Shown here one piece after another: positions 47,574 through 55,398 of a DNA stretch of 64,000 nucleotides (positions are counted from its first letter, which is position 1; every line of letters begins with the position of its first letter). The notes under the pieces were generated by a model. It searched no databases. It was given only the letters and a program-made list of their open reading frames with translations, and had not been told where the DNA came from. The stretch lies in the NCBI RefSeq assembly GCF_002858765.1, contig NZ_PJRP01000012.1, positions 62,001 to 126,000 of the forward strand, in the 5' to 3' direction. A program made the position numbers and the translations under genes. The DNA is from Cupriavidus pauculus (GTDB taxonomy: Bacteria; Pseudomonadota; Gammaproteobacteria; Burkholderiales; Burkholderiaceae).

Positions 47574-48185
47574 ATGTCCAAGAACCTCACCAAGCGCCTT
47601 GTCCTCGCCGTTGCCCTGGTTGCCGCCGCCGCTGGCGCACAGGCTTCCGTTGTCGGTGCCCGCGACGTGTACACCGACGGCGCCCGTGCCGTGCAGGGTG
47701 CCCGCGACGTGTTCAGCGAAGGTGCCCGTTCGGCCACCGACGCCCGCGACCCGTACACCGAAGGTGCCCGCTCGGTGCAGGAGCCGCGCAGCCCGTATTA
47801 CGACGGCGCCCACACCGTGGCCAGCCTGTCGGTGCGCTCGGCCGATCCGTTCCTCGACGGCGCCCGCTCGGTGCAAGACCAGCGCAGCCCGTACTACGAC
47901 GGCGCCCGCTCGGTGCAGGAACCGCGCAGCCCCTACTACGACGGCGCGCACACGGTAGCCGGCCTGGATCGCACCGGCGTGTCGGCCTCGCCGGCCCGCT
48001 CGGCCGACCCGTACCTGGACGGCGCCCGCTCGGTGCAGGACCAGCGCAGCCCGTTCTATGACGGCGCCCGCACGCTGGACCCGTACTACGAAGGTGCCCG
48101 CTCGGTAGCCGGCCTGGACCGCACCGGCGTGTCGGCCGACCCGGCACGCAGCGTCGATCCGTACCTGGACGGCGCCTACGCCTGA
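47574..48185 (+). CDS. Secreted tandem-repeat protein (DGA repeat type), unknown family
   Basis: The 203-residue protein has a Sec signal (MSKNLTKRLVLAVALVAAAA ending AQA) and a mature part made only of short repeats. About 11 copies of a core [DS]-[PV]-[YF]-x-[DE]-G-A-[RH] occur (RDVYTDGAR, RDPYTEGAR, RSPYYDGAH, ADPYLDGAR), in units of about 14 residues. Two copies of a second module G-L-D-R-T-G-V-S-A-x-P-A-R-S are interspersed. No cysteine, no known domain. The protein is rich in Asp, Arg, Tyr and Gly. ATG 47574 follows AAGGAAACC. The same two modules form the protein at 49990. It lies 77 bases before ohr, likely in one transcript. Confidence 0.85.
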   Translation: MSKNLTKRLVLAVALVAAAAGAQASVVGARDVYTDGARAVQGARDVFSEGARSATDARDPYTEGARSVQEPRSPYYDGAHTVASLSVRSADPFLDGARSVQDQRSPYYDGARSVQEPRSPYYDGAHTVAGLDRTGVSASPARSADPYLDGARSVQDQRSPFYDGARTLDPYYEGARSVAGLDRTGVSADPARSVDPYLDGAYA

Positions 48186-48262
48186 GGCCCGGCCCACATG
48201 TTGAAGCACCACCGAATCCGCATCACCACAACCAGACCACTGAACGAGACAAGGAAACCATC

Positions 48263-48682
48263 ATGACCCGCATCGAAAAAGTCCTGTACACCGGCAAGGT
48301 TCACATCACGTCTGGCGGCCGCGACGGCGCGGCACGCAGCGACGACGGCCAGCTCGACATCGACCTGTCGTCGCCGGGCAGCAAGGGCAACGGCACCAAC
48401 CCCGAGCAACTGCTGGCCGCCGGCTGGTCTGCCTGCTTCATCGGCGCCATCGGGCTGGCCGCCGGCAAGCAGAAGATCAAGCTGCCGGAAGACCTGTCGG
48501 TAGACGCAGAGGTGGACCTGGGCACGGCCGGTGTGGAGTACCTGCTGCAGGCTCGGCTACGCGTGCATATCCCCGGCATCGAGCGCGAGGTGGCGCAGGC
48601 GCTGGTGGACACCGCGCACCGCACCTGCCCGTACTCGAAGGCACTGCACGGCAACATCCATATCGAAACCGAACTGGTCTGA
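48263..48682 (+). CDS. ohr: Ohr/OsmC-family organic hydroperoxide reductase
   Basis: The 139-residue peroxidase detoxifies organic hydroperoxides with lipoylated protein as reductant. Catalytic residues of the family are present: R20 (GGRDG), E48 (NPEQLLAAGW), C58 (WSACFIGAI) and C122 (RTCPYSKA). The N-terminal LYTGKVHITSGGRDG matches Ohr rather than YhfA. It is preceded by the leader AAGGAAACCATC, nearly identical to that of the upstream repeat-protein gene. No OhrR regulator gene is adjacent in the window. Confidence 0.94.
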   Translation: MTRIEKVLYTGKVHITSGGRDGAARSDDGQLDIDLSSPGSKGNGTNPEQLLAAGWSACFIGAIGLAAGKQKIKLPEDLSVDAEVDLGTAGVEYLLQARLRVHIPGIEREVAQALVDTAHRTCPYSKALHGNIHIETELV

Positions 48683-48760
48683 CCAGTGTCCCATCGCCCC
48701 GTCAGCCACCGAGTCACCACTCGGGCGCGGGGCGAGCACCTCCAGAGAGGCCCCTGAATC

Positions 48761-49315
48761 ATGCGTAACGTCATCCGCGCCATGCTTGCCGCCATCGGCA
48801 TTGCGGCCATCTATACCTTCGGCACCGGCGCCATCGCCGAAAGTCCAAAGGTGGGCGACCAGGGCGCCGCGCCCGAATTCGTGGGGATCAACAATTGGCT
48901 GAATTCCGAGCCGCTAACGCTGCAGCAACTGCGCGGCAAGGTGGTGCTGGTCGACTTCTGGACGTACGCTTGCGGCAACTGCGTGAACACGCTGCCGCAT
49001 GTGAAACAGTGGTACGAGAAGTACAAGGACCAGGGCCTGGTGGTGGTGGGCGTGCACACGCCGGAGTTTCCGTTCGAGAAATCGACGGAGAACGTGCAGG
49101 CGGCGCTCAAGCGCTATGACATCCGCTACCCGGTGGCGCAGGACAACATGTACGGCACGTGGTCCGCGTACCGCAACCAGTATTGGCCCGCGCTCTACCT
49201 GATCGACGCCAACGGCCGCATCGTGTACCAGCACTACGGCGAAGGCCGCTACAAGGAAACCGAGGCAGCCCTCCAGAAACTGCTGGCGGAACGCAAGGCG
49301 GCACAGCCGGGATGA
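48761..49315 (+). CDS. Periplasmic TlpA-like thioredoxin (DipZ C-terminal type)
   Basis: The 184-residue protein has a signal anchor (VIRAMLAAIGIAAIYTF) and a thioredoxin domain with WTYACGNC (C71, C74). It shares long stretches with the thioredoxin domain of DipZ in this window: both read LQ-GKV-LV-FWTY-C-NC--TLP, later VIGVHTPEF/VVGVHTPEF and EGxY near the end. It is probably reduced by the CcdA domain of DipZ (inference). Third gene after the repeat protein and ohr, ended by a strong terminator. Confidence 0.92.
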   Translation: MRNVIRAMLAAIGIAAIYTFGTGAIAESPKVGDQGAAPEFVGINNWLNSEPLTLQQLRGKVVLVDFWTYACGNCVNTLPHVKQWYEKYKDQGLVVVGVHTPEFPFEKSTENVQAALKRYDIRYPVAQDNMYGTWSAYRNQYWPALYLIDANGRIVYQHYGEGRYKETEAALQKLLAERKAAQPG

Positions 49316-49345
49316 GTGAAGTCCGAGATGGCTTTGGAAATGGGG

Positions 49346-49374
49346 AAGGGCCTTGTTCGCAAGGCCCTTTTTTT
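49346..49374 (+). terminator. Rho-independent terminator
   Basis: AAGGGCCTTG, TTCG tetraloop, CAAGGCCCTT then T-run, 30 bases after the thioredoxin stop; ends the 47574-49315 transcript. Confidence 0.95.
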
Positions 49375-49388
49375 ATTGGCTGGCCGTC

Positions 49389-49724
49389 CTACCGCCCATC
49401 CAGCAACACCATCGTCAGCAACACCGACGCATCGGTCACGGCCTTCACGTCATGCCGGACGTTGCCGGCCAGGTAGATCAGGTCGCCGGGTTTCAGGCGC
49501 TGCGAGCCGTGGTCCAGGGCGACTTCGACTTCGCCTTCGATGCACTGGATGGTCAGCGGGCCGGCCACGGCGTGCGGGGGCAACTGTTTGCCCGCCAGCA
49601 TCACCAGGCGGGCCACTTCCATGTGGGGGGCCTTGAACAGCGCGGTGGTGGGGGTGTTCTTGAGGTTGGCGCCAAGCGGTAGCACGCTGGCGGTCTGGCC
49701 GGAAGACAGGTGGGGAATCGACAT
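49389..49724 (-). CDS. Cupin-domain protein
   Basis: The 111-residue single-cupin protein shows motif 1 around LPPHAVAGPLTIQCIEGEVEV and motif 2 LKPGDLIYLAGNVRHDVKA. The metal ligands are reduced compared with enzymes (one His in motif 1, one in motif 2), so it may be a sensor or binding protein. Cytoplasmic. Convergent with the thioredoxin gene across the terminator. Confidence 0.85.
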   Translation of the reverse strand: MSIPHLSSGQTASVLPLGANLKNTPTTALFKAPHMEVARLVMLAGKQLPPHAVAGPLTIQCIEGEVEVALDHGSQRLKPGDLIYLAGNVRHDVKAVTDASVLLTMVLLDGR

Positions 49725-49989
49725 GGCTTCGCTCGCTGACTGGGGATTGGCTGGTTCTACAGCCGCGCCTTCCTGCGCGCGGTAGGTTTCAGTCTATGGC
49801 CAAATCGCGTGCAAGGCACAGCGCGCCGCCAGCGGAGTGTGGCGCAGGTAGCGTAAGTCGACCCGGGGTGGCATGGCGATGGGCATCGGCAGGTGGCGTG
49901 TTGAACGACGTCCTGGGCTGACGGGCCGCGTCGCGCCGGGTGAGGACCCAGTCGGACGCGACCCGCCGGTGATGCCCCGATACCGCTGC

Positions 49990-50460
49990 TTAGGCCAGCG
50001 CGCCGTCCGTGTAGACGTCGATCGTGCGCGAGGGCTCGGCCGATACGCCGCTGCGGTCCATGCCGGCCAGCGCGCCGTCCGTGTAGACGTCGATCGTGCG
50101 CGAGGGCTCGGCCGATACGCCGCTGCGGTCCATGCCGGCCAGTGCGCCGTCGGTGTAGACGTCGATCATGCGCGAGGGCTCGGCAGATACGCCACGGAGG
50201 TCCATCCCGGACAGGGACCGGTCGTTGTCGATTTCGCGCGTGGTCGGGGCCACGACACGTGCGCCTTCGCTGAACGTGTCAAATCGGCCGGTGCGCGCGC
50301 CATCGGTGAAGACATCGCGCGCGTCCATGCGGAAGCTGTAGCCGTACCTGTCGCCAGCGTGCGTGCTGTCGCGCGGGCCCGAGGCATGGGCGCCGCCTGC
50401 CGCCAGGCCGAGGGCCAGCGCAGTGGTGGAGAGAAGGGAAAGGGTGAATCTGCGTGACAT
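49990..50460 (-). CDS. Secreted tandem-repeat protein (DGA repeat type), second copy
   Basis: The 156-residue protein has a Sec signal (MSRRFTLSLLSTTALALGLA ending AHA). The mature part contains RDVFTDGAR and FDTFSEGAR, then three copies of a 24-residue unit (GMDRSGVSAEPSR followed by TIDVYTDGALA; the first copy slightly diverged). These are the same two modules as in the 47574 protein. It ends exactly after the third unit. ATG 50460 follows GGAG; longer in-frame readings to 50652 have no signal. No known domain. Its three repeats are nearly identical in DNA, implying recent duplication. Confidence 0.83.
   Translation of the reverse strand: MSRRFTLSLLSTTALALGLAAGGAHASGPRDSTHAGDRYGYSFRMDARDVFTDGARTGRFDTFSEGARVVAPTTREIDNDRSLSGMDLRGVSAEPSRMIDVYTDGALAGMDRSGVSAEPSRTIDVYTDGALAGMDRSGVSAEPSRTIDVYTDGALA
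49993..50208 (-). repeat. Three tandem 72-bp repeats inside the 49990 gene
   Basis: Units at 49993-50064, 50065-50136 and 50137-50208. The first two are almost identical at base level; the third has a few changes. In-frame (24 codons), so the copy number could vary without breaking the gene. Confidence 0.9.
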
Positions 50461-50766
50461 GACAGAACTCCAAAGGCAGGTGAAACACAACGGAACGCCG
50501 CGAGGCGTTCCTCTGCTTTTACGCAGGTCCCGTACCAGCGGATGCAGAGGGACGAATGTGGCGCAGCCGTCGCGCCAGCGCTGAAAAACGCCATCGAACG
50601 TTTGCCACGCGCCAACACCCCTGCCTGCCTGCTGGCGGTCTACCGCAGACACCTCGCCCGGGTCAGGTCGGCGTCAGGCCCGTCTGATAGCGTCGCCAGA
50701 CGTATAGAGATCGCCATGCGCTGCCGTTATTTCCGGTACCCCCGCATCCGATGGCCCTGACAATTC
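50461..50766. other. Divergent intergenic region with a leader hairpin
   Basis: About 300 bases between the second repeat-protein gene and the diguanylate cyclase gene. GGAACGCC-GCGA-GGCGTTCC at 50492-50511 is a perfect 8-bp hairpin with a GNRA-type loop in the presumed leader of the repeat-protein mRNA. No gene seen. Confidence 0.5.
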
Positions 50767-52329
50767 ATGAAGACATATCTCCGCTCGGTGAGGTTCGGCC
50801 TGATACGTACGATGGCCCTAGGTGCACTGGTCACTGCCCTGCTGGTGGGCGGTGGGCTGTTTGTCATGAAGCGGTTTGATTCCTACGTCACCAGCATCTA
50901 TGTGGGTAACACGCTGCCGGTGGGGCAGCTTGGCGAACTGCGCGCCAGTTGCCTAGAGGCACGCCGCCGGCTGTGGAAGGCCCTGGCCATGCGGGCGCAT
51001 GGGGACGATCACGCCATTATTGCCGGCGTTCGCGATGACCTGGCACGCATGGACAAGGCCTGGGCGGCGTACTTTCCCACCAATGTCAGCGGTCCGCGCG
51101 AGCAGCAGGCGGCAGAGGCCCTAAGCCACGAACTCGCCGTGTTCCGCAATCTGGCGCTGGCCACGGCCGGGATGATCGCAGCCGGTCATCATGACGCTGG
51201 CAAGGCCTACCTGAGCGCACAAATTGGCCTTATGCAGCACATCGACGACCTGATGACGCGGGCCATCGATGCCAATGTTGCGCAGGCTGCCGCCCTGGCG
51301 CAGGGCAGTACGCGAATGCTGGAGCGGACCGCGCAAGCTGCGGCGGCCGTACTGGCCATCGCCATGGCAGTCTCGCTGGCCTTTGGCTTCCGGCTGCTGC
51401 GCGAGCGCGACGACGCGCGCCGGTCTTCGCGATACAGCCTGTGGTTGGTGGACCAGGCGTTCGAGCTGACGCAGGACGGCATGATGATTACCGACGTGCA
51501 CGGCGTGAGCGAAAAAGTGAATCCGGCCTTCGTGCGGCTCACGGGCTATACCGAGGCCGAACTGATCGGCAATACACCGCGCCTGCTCAGCTCGGGGCGC
51601 CAGCCGCCCGAGTTCTACCGCGATATGTGGCGGGCATTGCGCGAGACCGGCCATTGGCGCGGCGAGCTATGGAACCGGCGCAAGGACGGCGCGATCTATC
51701 GCGAATCGCTGTCGATCCACGGCATCCGCGGCCCGAAGGGCGAGGTGTCCAATTTCGTGGCGGTCTGCGCCGACATCACCCAGCGCCAGCTGGCGCAGGA
51801 CCGGCTCGGCTACCTGGCCACGCACGATGCGCTGACCGGGCTGCCCAATCGCACGCTGCTCGGTGAACGGCTGGAGCAGGCTATCGGGCGGGCGCGCCGG
51901 GGCGGCACGCATGTCGCCGTCATGTTTATCGATCTCGACGGATTCAAGGCCGTCAACGACACGCTGGGCCACGGCATTGGTGACGAGACGCTGATCACGG
52001 TGGCCCAGCGCCTGAAGGCCCAACTGCGCGAGGGCGATACCGTGGCGCGCCTGGGTGGCGACGAGTTCGCCATTGTGCTGGAGGATGTGGCGGACATCGG
52101 CCAGGTGGCGCCGCTGGCGGAACGGCTGGTGCACGCGGTGGGCGGCATCGACACCATCAACGATTGTCCGATCCGCATTACCCCGAGCATCGGCATCGCG
52201 TTGTATCCGGACGATGCCGGCGAACCCGATTACCTGCTGAACCTGGCCGATGAAAGCATGTATGTGGCCAAGCGGTCGGGCAAGAACGGCTACTGCTTCA
52301 GCGGGGCGCTGCCGCGCAAGGCGGCATAG
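50767..52329 (+). CDS. Membrane diguanylate cyclase (four-helix sensor, PAS, GGDEF)
   Basis: The 520-residue protein makes cyclic di-GMP. TM1 is about residues 13-34, a periplasmic helical sensor of about 150 residues follows (with ARRRLWKALAMRAHG), TM2 about 188-208, then a PAS domain (about 225-345: AFELTQDGMMITDVHG, NPAFVRLTGYTEAELIG) and a GGDEF domain. The active-site GGDEF is intact at 430-434, and an inhibitory RxxD site (REGD) lies five residues before it, so product feedback is expected. No EAL domain. Divergent from the repeat-protein gene. Confidence 0.94.
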   Translation: MKTYLRSVRFGLIRTMALGALVTALLVGGGLFVMKRFDSYVTSIYVGNTLPVGQLGELRASCLEARRRLWKALAMRAHGDDHAIIAGVRDDLARMDKAWAAYFPTNVSGPREQQAAEALSHELAVFRNLALATAGMIAAGHHDAGKAYLSAQIGLMQHIDDLMTRAIDANVAQAAALAQGSTRMLERTAQAAAAVLAIAMAVSLAFGFRLLRERDDARRSSRYSLWLVDQAFELTQDGMMITDVHGVSEKVNPAFVRLTGYTEAELIGNTPRLLSSGRQPPEFYRDMWRALRETGHWRGELWNRRKDGAIYRESLSIHGIRGPKGEVSNFVAVCADITQRQLAQDRLGYLATHDALTGLPNRTLLGERLEQAIGRARRGGTHVAVMFIDLDGFKAVNDTLGHGIGDETLITVAQRLKAQLREGDTVARLGGDEFAIVLEDVADIGQVAPLAERLVHAVGGIDTINDCPIRITPSIGIALYPDDAGEPDYLLNLADESMYVAKRSGKNGYCFSGALPRKAA

Positions 52330-52638
52330 AACGGTATTGGGCGCGCAGACCGGGATGGCGCGCGAGCAAAAAAAAAGCGCCAACTCCGGGAGAGCGGGCG
52401 CCATGGATCAAGGGAGGCCCGACGGGTCTGGACCGCCGGACGCATGAATAATCTAGGTCAGAAACCGATGCGTCAGCCGGTACGGAAAGCACCCGTTGCG
52501 GACACGGCCCCCCGTTGCGAACACCGGCATTGCGAACACCGAGGTTGGCCTACGCAGTTGTCAGACCACGGCCGACTACCGCGCCAGCTGCTTTGGGTGA
52601 ATAAGTAGGACATGTGACAGACACCCATGGAGGCGGAA
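52330..52638. other. Intergenic region with candidate small RNA and short direct repeats
   Basis: About 310 bases. Apart from the leftward terminator described next, it holds three near-copies of CGTTGCGAACACCGG at about 52492-52540. No ORF supported. Confidence 0.45.
52368..52450 (-). ncRNA. Candidate small RNA ending in a rho-independent terminator
   Basis: On the minus strand GCGCC ... GGCGC with inner CTCC/GGAG pairing is followed by nine T's (52376-52368), a textbook terminator pointing towards the 3' end of the diguanylate cyclase gene. No protein gene lies upstream on that strand for more than 1.5 kb. A weak promoter (TAGATT at 52455-52450, CTGACG with a short 15-base spacer) could start an RNA of about 75-80 nt that contains unpaired CCUCCC, a possible anti-Shine-Dalgarno motif. 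Only the terminator is firm. Confidence 0.35.
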
Positions 52639-52863
52639 ATGAGCGGGAAGGACGTACACGTGGTGCCGGCCCCGGACGGCTGGGCGGTGGAAGAGGCCAG
52701 GGGTGCCGAAGGCCGAAAGCTCTATGCCACGCAGGAGGACGCCGTCGAGGTAGCGACGGAGATGGCGCGGCAAAACAAGGCCGAGCTGTTTATCCACGGC
52801 CGCGACGGCCAGATACGGGCGCGCAATTCGTTCGGTCACGATCCCAGGTCGATACGGGGGTAA
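52639..52863 (+). CDS. DUF2188 domain protein
   Basis: Small 74-residue cytoplasmic protein: VHVVPAPDGWAVEEARGAEG, then ATQEDAVEVATEMARQNKAE and ELFIHGRDGQIRARNSFG, which is the DUF2188 pattern. ATG 52639 follows GGAGGCGGAA; the in-frame ATG at 52627 precedes that site. DUF2188 proteins are usually found with general-stress genes, as here. Function unknown. Confidence 0.87.
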   Translation: MSGKDVHVVPAPDGWAVEEARGAEGRKLYATQEDAVEVATEMARQNKAELFIHGRDGQIRARNSFGHDPRSIRG

Positions 52864-52868
52864 GTGCC

Positions 52869-53466
52869 GTGAGCAACCTGGGGACGGCCATGGAGGCTGT
52901 ATTCGGCGCGGGCAGGGACCTCGCCTGGTATCAGATGTGCGCGCGCGCCGCACTGGTATTCGTGGCGACATGGCTATTGCTGCGGGTGGCGGGCCGGCGA
53001 ACCTTTGCCCAGAAAACCGCGTTCGACCTCTGCATCGTGCTGCTGCTGGGCGCGGTCCTGTCGCGGGCGGTGGTGGGTGCCAGTCCGCTTGCAGGCACAC
53101 TCGCCGCGGCTGTGGTCCTGGTGTTCATGCATCGATTCGTCTGCCTGCTGTCCACGACATGGCCGGCGGCCCATCGTGCTCGTGAAGGACGGCATCGAGG
53201 ACCGCCATGCCCACCGGCGCGCCATGCTGACTGACGAAGACCTGGACGCCAACGCCAGGGCGACGCTGCACAGCTCGGGCTCGGACGCACGGCGGGACGC
53301 GCATCGGGACGCACAGCAGAACGGGCACGGCGACGCGCGATGGGATGTCGTGCTTGAGCGGGATGGGCAAATATCGTTCGTCAAGCACCTCGGGCAGCCA
53401 CGCCGCCCGGTGCAAGGGCCCTCGTACCCGCACCCTCAAACGGAGGACGCCCATGCATCCGGCTGA
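52869..53466 (+). pseudogene. DUF421 (YetF-like) membrane protein, frameshifted
   Basis: The first part, from GTG 52869 in one frame, encodes the DUF421 membrane region (LAWYQMCARAALVFVATWLL, KTAFDLCIVLLLGAVLSRAV). The conserved C-terminal cytoplasmic domain (PIVLVKDGIEDRHAHRRAML, TDEDLDANARATLHSSG, WDVVLERDGQISFVKH) is only found in the next frame after about 53160-53180. Read straight, the protein ends at 53234 with an unrelated tail. The junction also looks shortened relative to the family. Broken gene or sequencing error. Confidence 0.8.
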
Positions 53467-53975
53467 GGCGGCCGCGCACTTCCTGCAGCGCCACAACCTG
53501 CGGCTGGCGACGGCGGAGTCTTGCACGGCGGGGCTCATTGCGTCCCATATTGCCGATGTGCCCGGCTGCGGCGGCACGCTCAAGTGTGCAATCGTTGCCT
53601 ATTCGCCCGATGCCAAGGAGCAGATCCTTGGCGTCAGCGCCCAGCTGCGCGCAGCACGGCCTGACCAGCGAGGCGGTTTCGCTGGCCATGGCGCACGGCG
53701 TGATGCGGATCAGCCGGGCCGACGTGGCCGTCGCCAACACGGAGGTGGCCGATGACGGCGCCCCCGACGGTACACCGCCAGGTACGCAATGCTTTGCGTG
53801 GCTGATCCGCGTGCCCGGGGCCCCGATGTGCGCGTACACCGAAACACGCCAGTTTCGCGGGGATCGCACCGAGACGCGGCAGGCGGCTGCACAATGGGCG
53901 CTACAACGTATCGCGCATTACCACGCGCTGGCCTCGGCCGGTGGCAGGGACGCCGCTGGCACGGCGCATGCGTAA
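53453..53975 (+). pseudogene. CinA C-terminal-domain (nicotinamide-nucleotide amidase type) protein, frameshifted
   Basis: ATG 53453 opens MHPAEAAAHFLQRHNLRLAT, AESCTAGLIASHIADVPG, AIVAYSPDAKEQILGVSA in one frame. The continuation QHGLTSEAVSLAMAHGVMRI and SRADVAVANTEVADDG, then GTQCFAWLIR, lies in another frame. The shift falls at about 53645-53655 in a GCGCGC-type run (CTGCGCGCAGCACGG) and is explained by loss of one GC dinucleotide. The catalytic SCT motif is upstream of the break. Start overlaps the tail of the DUF421 remnant. Confidence 0.82.
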
Positions 53976-54207
53976 GGTACGCGTGCGGTGCGTGCGTGAG
54001 GTAGATGCGCAACAGGTGCAGTCGTCATCCATTGCCAGTGGCAGCCGAGAGGGCGACACTACGCGCCTGTTCAGTTTGTCTGCGTTTCGCACAGGCTGCT
54101 GCGGAAATGGCCGTCTTGGGGTGCGATGGCATGCCTTTATAGTGGGATCATCGCGCCAGCGTGATCCGGATGTCATGAAACAACGTGCAGTGGTTGGATC
54201 GGCCGAT

Positions 54208-54591
54208 ATGCCATTCATCAAACCAAAAATCAGAGCTACGGTCATTTGCGTCCGCGAGGGGCAAGTCCTGCTTGTGTCGAAAGACGGCGTGCGCTGGGCC
54301 CTGCCGGGCGGGCGCCCCGACGACGAGGAATCGCTCGTGGAAGCCGCATGGCGCGAACTGCGCGAGGAAACCGCGATCGAGGCCAAGTCGCTGACCACGG
54401 CATTCCAGTTCATCGGTGCCACCACGGTGCATCACGTGTTTGCGGCGGCCGTGGGCAAATCGGCCGCGCCCAAGCCTCGCAACGAGATCAAGTACCTGAA
54501 GTGGGCGCCGCGCGACGTGCTCGACGACCTGACCACCAGCCCCACCACGCGGGCCATCGTGTCGCAGTACTTCCTCGCCAGGGTCGGCTGA
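54208..54591 (+). CDS. NUDIX hydrolase
   Basis: The 127-residue protein shows the NUDIX box GRPDDEESLVEAAWRELREE (GX5EX7REUXEEXGU, with REETAI) after the strand RATVICVREGQVLLVSK. It hydrolyses a nucleoside diphosphate linked compound; the substrate is not predictable. Start set at ATG 54208 (MPFIKPKIRATV); ATG 54175 is in frame and possible. Part of the stress-type gene group. Confidence 0.88.
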   Translation: MPFIKPKIRATVICVREGQVLLVSKDGVRWALPGGRPDDEESLVEAAWRELREETAIEAKSLTTAFQFIGATTVHHVFAAAVGKSAAPKPRNEIKYLKWAPRDVLDDLTTSPTTRAIVSQYFLARVG

Positions 54592-54651
54592 CGCCGGCGC
54601 TGACATCCACCGCTGACATCCACAATATAGGGCGCGCAGATATTGCACCGT

Positions 54652-54682
54652 GTTTGCAGATCCGCCCCCTGGATCTGCAAAC
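54652..54682. terminator. 12-bp perfect hairpin between convergent genes
   Basis: GTTTGCAGATCC, loop GCCCCCT, GGATCTGCAAAC, between the convergent NUDIX and DUF4142 genes. No T-run; probably a bidirectional transcription barrier. A 13-bp direct repeat (CGCTGACATCCAC) lies just before it at 54598-54623. Confidence 0.6.
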
Positions 54683-54696
54683 GCCGGCCAAACGCC

Positions 54697-55260
54697 CTAC
54701 GGCTTCACTTGCGACGCCATTTTTTGCGCCATCTCCAGATGGTGTTCCAGCGTGGGCAGCGTCTGACGCGCGAACGACTTGACGCCATCGTCCTTGGCAT
54801 CGTCGGCCGCCTTTCTGAACAGCGCCACGGCGTCCTGGTGGGCATCCACGCCAATCTGCTGGGCATAGGCCCGGTCGAACTCGGCCCCCTTCATCTGGCC
54901 CAGCCTGGCCAGCGCCTGCTGGTCCTTCTGCAGCGGCGTGGCGGGCAACTGCACCCTGAGCCTTTGCGCCTGCTGCTTCAGCTTTGCCTCGGCGGCGCGA
55001 TGGTCCTGGATCATCTGCGTGGCAAACGACTTAACCGCAGGGCTGCTGGCGCGGCTTTGCGCCAGGTTGCTGGCGTCGATTTCCAGCGTGCCGGCCATGG
55101 CCGCCTTGCGCAGGAACATCACGTCGCCGTCGCCGGCCATGGCGGTGCCAGGCTGGTCCGACAGCGGCGCCGCATGCGCGCCCGGGGTTGCCACGGACAT
55201 GACTACCGCGGCGGCAGCAAGAATCAGGAAACCGGTAAGTCGCATGGTGGATGCTGGCAT
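54697..55260 (-). CDS. Exported DUF4142 protein
   Basis: The 187-residue protein has a signal peptide (LTGFLILAAAAVVMSVATPG, ending AHA) and a helical DUF4142 domain: FLRKAAMAGTLEIDASNLAQ, VKSFATQMIQDHRAAEAKLK, FARQTLPTLEHHLEMAQKM. These ferritin-like-fold periplasmic proteins respond to envelope or oxidative stress; activity unknown. ATG 55260 follows GAGG; ATG 55245 is also in frame. Divergent from the small gene at 55399. Confidence 0.9.
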   Translation of the reverse strand: MPASTMRLTGFLILAAAAVVMSVATPGAHAAPLSDQPGTAMAGDGDVMFLRKAAMAGTLEIDASNLAQSRASSPAVKSFATQMIQDHRAAEAKLKQQAQRLRVQLPATPLQKDQQALARLGQMKGAEFDRAYAQQIGVDAHQDAVALFRKAADDAKDDGVKSFARQTLPTLEHHLEMAQKMASQVKP

Positions 55261-55348
55261 GGCAGTCCTCGCTTGGTGGTGGATCGGTGCGAGGAACAAA
55301 GGCAAGCGCCATGCCGGATGCACAAGGTCCGACAAGACAGGCGGTCAT

Positions 55349-55365
55349 TGGCATGATGCTTGCGG
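55349..55365 (+). promoter_or_regulatory. Candidate sigma-54 promoter
   Basis: TGGCAT, five bases, TTGCGG: the -24 GG and -12 GC are correctly spaced (consensus TGGCAY-N5-TTGCW). It lies 34 bases before ATG 55399. Match at the last position is G rather than A/T. Confidence 0.4.
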
Positions 55366-55398
55366 CATTCCCGCCGCAATTGCCATCAGGAGACCGTG

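Noticed and set aside
49993-50208. Direct repeats considered as CRISPR or iterons
   Set aside because: 72-bp units are coding, in frame, and without spacers or AT-rich origin features.
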